Source: an uncultured Clostridia bacterium (GTDB lineage: Bacteria > Bacillota > Clostridia > TANB77 > CAG-508). Taken from it: a stretch of DNA of 16,471 nt. The notes under the pieces were generated by a model that was not told the DNA's origin, did not search any database, and was given only the letters and a program-made list of their open reading frames with translations. Both the position numbers and the translations under genes were made by a program. The stretch is taken from assembly GCA_949118805.1 (NCBI GenBank), contig CASAUJ010000031.1, positions 1 through 16,471 on the forward strand, written 5' to 3'. Below are positions 14,690-16,471 of this stretch, in pieces. Each line of letters opens with the position of its first letter. Positions within the stretch are counted from its first letter, which is position 1.

Positions 14690-15643
14690 CTATTTTTGAA
14701 CTATTTCTAATCCACACATATTACTTGTATCATTAAAAATAATTTCTTTTTCCTTTTTTAAAGTTACAGTAAGTGAATCACTAATACTCTCAAAAATGTC
14801 TTTTTTCATTTTTCCTTTAACTGGTGCTGATAGTTTAAGACCTTTATTACATTTTGATTTTATATTCAAAATATATAAATCTTTCTTTAATGTTATATCA
14901 AATGAATTTTCTTTTATGTTGCATTCTATTAATTTAGCATTATTGTAAGTAGTAAATTTAAATTCTTCATTGTCAATTAATAAAACACAGATAAAACCTT
15001 TAAAGGTAAATAATTTTAAAGGTATTTCTGCTACTGAAAACATTAAACTAGCATTTGTTTTTTGAAAATTATTACCTTGACACCAAATATAAGATTTTGG
15101 AAATGAAACTCCCCAATCTTTTTCAATATAACCTTTATTATCATTAAAATGAATTACTTCATCATTTATCTTTATCCTTCCATTAATGGTATTTTGCATA
15201 CTAATAATAGCATGATTACATTCCATAAATGGAAGATAAGAAAAAGGCCCCATTATATTGGGAGAAAAAATATTCGTGTTAATATCTTTACTATTACTAT
15301 ATTCTATATTACCATATATTTTAAGATTCTGAGATTTATCTTCTAGGTTTATATTAATATGTTCCTTTGAAAAACTATTATCACCAATTCTAATGCAAAA
15401 AGGCTTATCCTCAAATTTAAACTCTTTAATATTATAATTTACAAAATAAGACAAATGGTTGGTAATTACTTGTATAAATGCTTTTGCTCCTACATCACTA
15501 ATATTAATTCCTGGAATAAAGGAAATCCCTTTTTGAGAATTTACATTTTTAAAATACCAACCTTCAAAATAATTCTTTTTTTTATTCAAATATTTTTCAC
15601 CCTGAAATAATTCAGCATTTTTTATTAATACTAATTTGTTCAT
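14690..15643 (-). CDS. Tocopherol cyclase-like (lipocalin-fold) protein
   Basis: A 317-residue protein with the signature blocks of the tocopherol cyclase-like family. 'KNYFEGWYFKNV' lies near residues 24-34, 'FSYLPFMECNHAIISM' at 134-149, and 'GYIEKDWGVSFPKSYIWCQGN' split over 171-191. The rest is beta-rich ('LKLFTFKGFICVLLI', 'NSFDITLKKDLYILNI'). No signal peptide or membrane helix is seen. Plant and cyanobacterial members cyclise tocopherol precursors; Firmicute relatives have no known substrate, and nothing here suggests tocopherol synthesis. The ATG at 15643 lacks a good ribosome site (a weak GGAAAT lies upstream), unlike its neighbours. A TTG nine codons earlier lies within the promoter palindrome and is unlikely. 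Monocistronic by appearance. Confidence 0.8.
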   Translation of the reverse strand: MNKLVLIKNAELFQGEKYLNKKKNYFEGWYFKNVNSQKGISFIPGINISDVGAKAFIQVITNHLSYFVNYNIKEFKFEDKPFCIRIGDNSFSKEHININLEDKSQNLKIYGNIEYSNSKDINTNIFSPNIMGPFSYLPFMECNHAIISMQNTINGRIKINDEVIHFNDNKGYIEKDWGVSFPKSYIWCQGNNFQKTNASLMFSVAEIPLKLFTFKGFICVLLIDNEEFKFTTYNNAKLIECNIKENSFDITLKKDLYILNIKSKCNKGLKLSAPVKGKMKKDIFESISDSLTVTLKKEKEIIFNDTSNMCGLEIVQK

Positions 15644-15675
15644 ATTGTATATTATTTCCAAAATATACAATTATA
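15644..15675 (-). promoter_or_regulatory. Promoter -10 overlapped by a palindrome, tocopherol-cyclase-like gene
   Basis: A perfect TATAAT on the minus strand (15675-15670) overlaps an inverted repeat with exact 10-bp arms, ATTGTATATT at 15671-15662 and AATATACAAT at 15653-15644, spaced eight bases. The repeat ends directly before the ATG. No good -35 was found. The layout suits a repressor operator covering the -10 and start site, or an RNA hairpin hiding the start codon. Confidence 0.5.
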
Positions 15676-15832
15676 TTCTGTTTGAATAGATTTTACTTAA
15701 TATTGTTTTTTGAATTCTATCAGAAAAAACAGCTAATTATCTGCCGTATATCGTAATTTATCATTCCATTTCTTTTAAATCCATCTTCCTTTAAGTCTAG
15801 TAGTAGCAGTTTAATGCAATTGTAATTGGTAG

Positions 15833-16345
15833 TTAAATTCCAAATTCTTTTGCATATTCTACTATACCAATTATTTCTTCCTCTGTATTATTTAATTTTA
15901 TTGCCATAAAGTTTTCGTTTGGTACTTCAAATGGTGCTTTTATTCCATAATTTATTGCTGGAGAATATCCGCTTTTAGAATAATAGGTTCCACTTCCTAA
16001 AACAATAGAATAATGATAGCCTAATTCTTTTGCTATTTGATGTCCTTTTTCTATTAGCTTTTTACCTATTCCTTGTTTCTGATATTCTGGTAGTATTCCA
16101 AGTGGTGCTAATGCTAATTCTTCATATTCTCCTATCTTAATTTTTGTAAATAATATATAGCCAACTATTTTACTATCTTGAACTGCAACTAATGATAATT
16201 GTGGTATAAAATTGTCACCATTTCTTAATGCTACTACTAAATCTTGTTCATTTCCATCATTATGCTCTGCTGTTTCAAATGCTGTTTTTACTACATTATA
16301 AACTTCTTCATAATCTTTTTTAGTTTCTTGCCTTATTTCTAACAT
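15833..16345 (-). CDS. GNAT family N-acetyltransferase (YhbS-like)
   Basis: A 170-residue cytoplasmic GNAT protein. 'MLEIRQETKKDYEEVYNVVKTAF' forms the first strand and helix, and 'LVAVQDSKIVGYILFTKI' the central strands. 'LALAPLGILPEYQKQGIGKKLIEKG' holds the acetyl-CoA-binding Q/R-x-x-G-x-G/A motif at 90-95 (QKQGIGK region). 'YHYSIVLGSGTYYSKSGYSPA' is characteristic of the YhbS/COG3153 branch, where the strand after the CoA helix leads to a 'YY.. GF/Y' turn. The acceptor substrate is unknown. AAGGAG lies nine bases before the ATG, and the gene follows the upstream partial gene by 26 bp, suggesting an operon. Downstream, 15671-15832 has no gene, only a short open stretch that may be a remnant. 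Confidence 0.9.
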   Translation of the reverse strand: MLEIRQETKKDYEEVYNVVKTAFETAEHNDGNEQDLVVALRNGDNFIPQLSLVAVQDSKIVGYILFTKIKIGEYEELALAPLGILPEYQKQGIGKKLIEKGHQIAKELGYHYSIVLGSGTYYSKSGYSPAINYGIKAPFEVPNENFMAIKLNNTEEEIIGIVEYAKEFGI

Positions 16346-16371
16346 TTTTTATTTCTCCTTAAAATTGTAAT

Positions 16372-16471
16372 TTATATAACTTCTTTTTTATGATTTAAGT
16401 GTATTCCAATATGTCCGATTCCTAATATAATTACTGATATAAATAAGAATAAATTTTTACCATATACACTT
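16372..16471 (-). CDS. C-terminal end of a membrane protein, truncated by the window edge
   Basis: An open frame enters from the right edge and stops at TAA (16374-16372). The 32 visible residues contain a single hydrophobic segment ('NLFLFISVIILGIGHIGIHL') followed by a short basic, polar tail ('NHKKEVI'), as at the cytoplasmic end of a last transmembrane helix. The family cannot be named. It is co-directional with and 26 bp upstream of the acetyltransferase gene, so the two are probably cotranscribed. Confidence 0.55.
   Translation of the reverse strand, partial: SVYGKNLFLFISVIILGIGHIGIHLNHKKEVI

Overview
The window looks like chromosomal DNA from a low-GC anaerobic Firmicute, most likely an uncultured or gut-type member of the Clostridia. 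By eye it is strongly AT-rich. Most genes have AAGGAGG-type ribosome binding sites, the standard genetic code is used, and the family content (GGGtGRT protein next to a NifU/IscU-like scaffold, NfeD plus SPFH protein, a YezG-like protein) is typical of that group. No rRNA, tRNA, CRISPR array, complete insertion sequence or prophage gene was found.

Layout. (1) Positions 1-1690, plus strand: a 27-bp perfect palindrome, then a promoter and a two-gene membrane operon (nfeD-type protein and an SPFH/QmcA-like protein), closed by a terminator that also works for the convergent gene. (2) Positions 1695-2603, minus strand: a DMT/EamA transporter with its own promoter. (3) Positions 2645-8855, minus strand: one long apparent transcription unit, read pgk, tpiA, gpmI, YezG-like immunity protein, NifU-like scaffold, GGGtGRT protein. 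It starts at a clear promoter upstream of pgk and ends at a strong terminator. The NifU-like gene carries a one-base insertion that breaks its frame. (4) Positions 8903-9714: an Xre-family regulator (plus) with a direct-repeat operator candidate, convergent with and overlapping a small unknown gene (minus) that has a near-consensus promoter. (5) Positions 9816-14405, minus strand: carA and carB with their own promoter and a roughly 200-nt leader. The leader holds a short hydrophobic-peptide reading frame whose stop codon runs into an intrinsic terminator just upstream of carA. (6) Positions 14406-16471, minus strand: a gene-poor stretch, a tocopherol-cyclase-like lipocalin-fold protein, a GNAT acetyltransferase, and the C-terminal end of a membrane protein cut by the window edge.

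The glycolytic genes supply three consecutive lower-glycolysis steps, without gapA or enolase. The three genes co-directional behind them have no evident internal promoter, so Fe-S scaffold and GGGtGRT expression may be tied to glycolysis. carAB makes carbamoyl phosphate for pyrimidine and arginine synthesis.

The points most worth a second look are the carAB leader, which has the architecture of translation-coupled attenuation as in enterobacterial pyrBI; the NifU-like/GGGtGRT pair of unknown function with its frameshift; and the orphan immunity-type protein inside a glycolytic operon. All functional calls are from reading the sequence; no database search was run.
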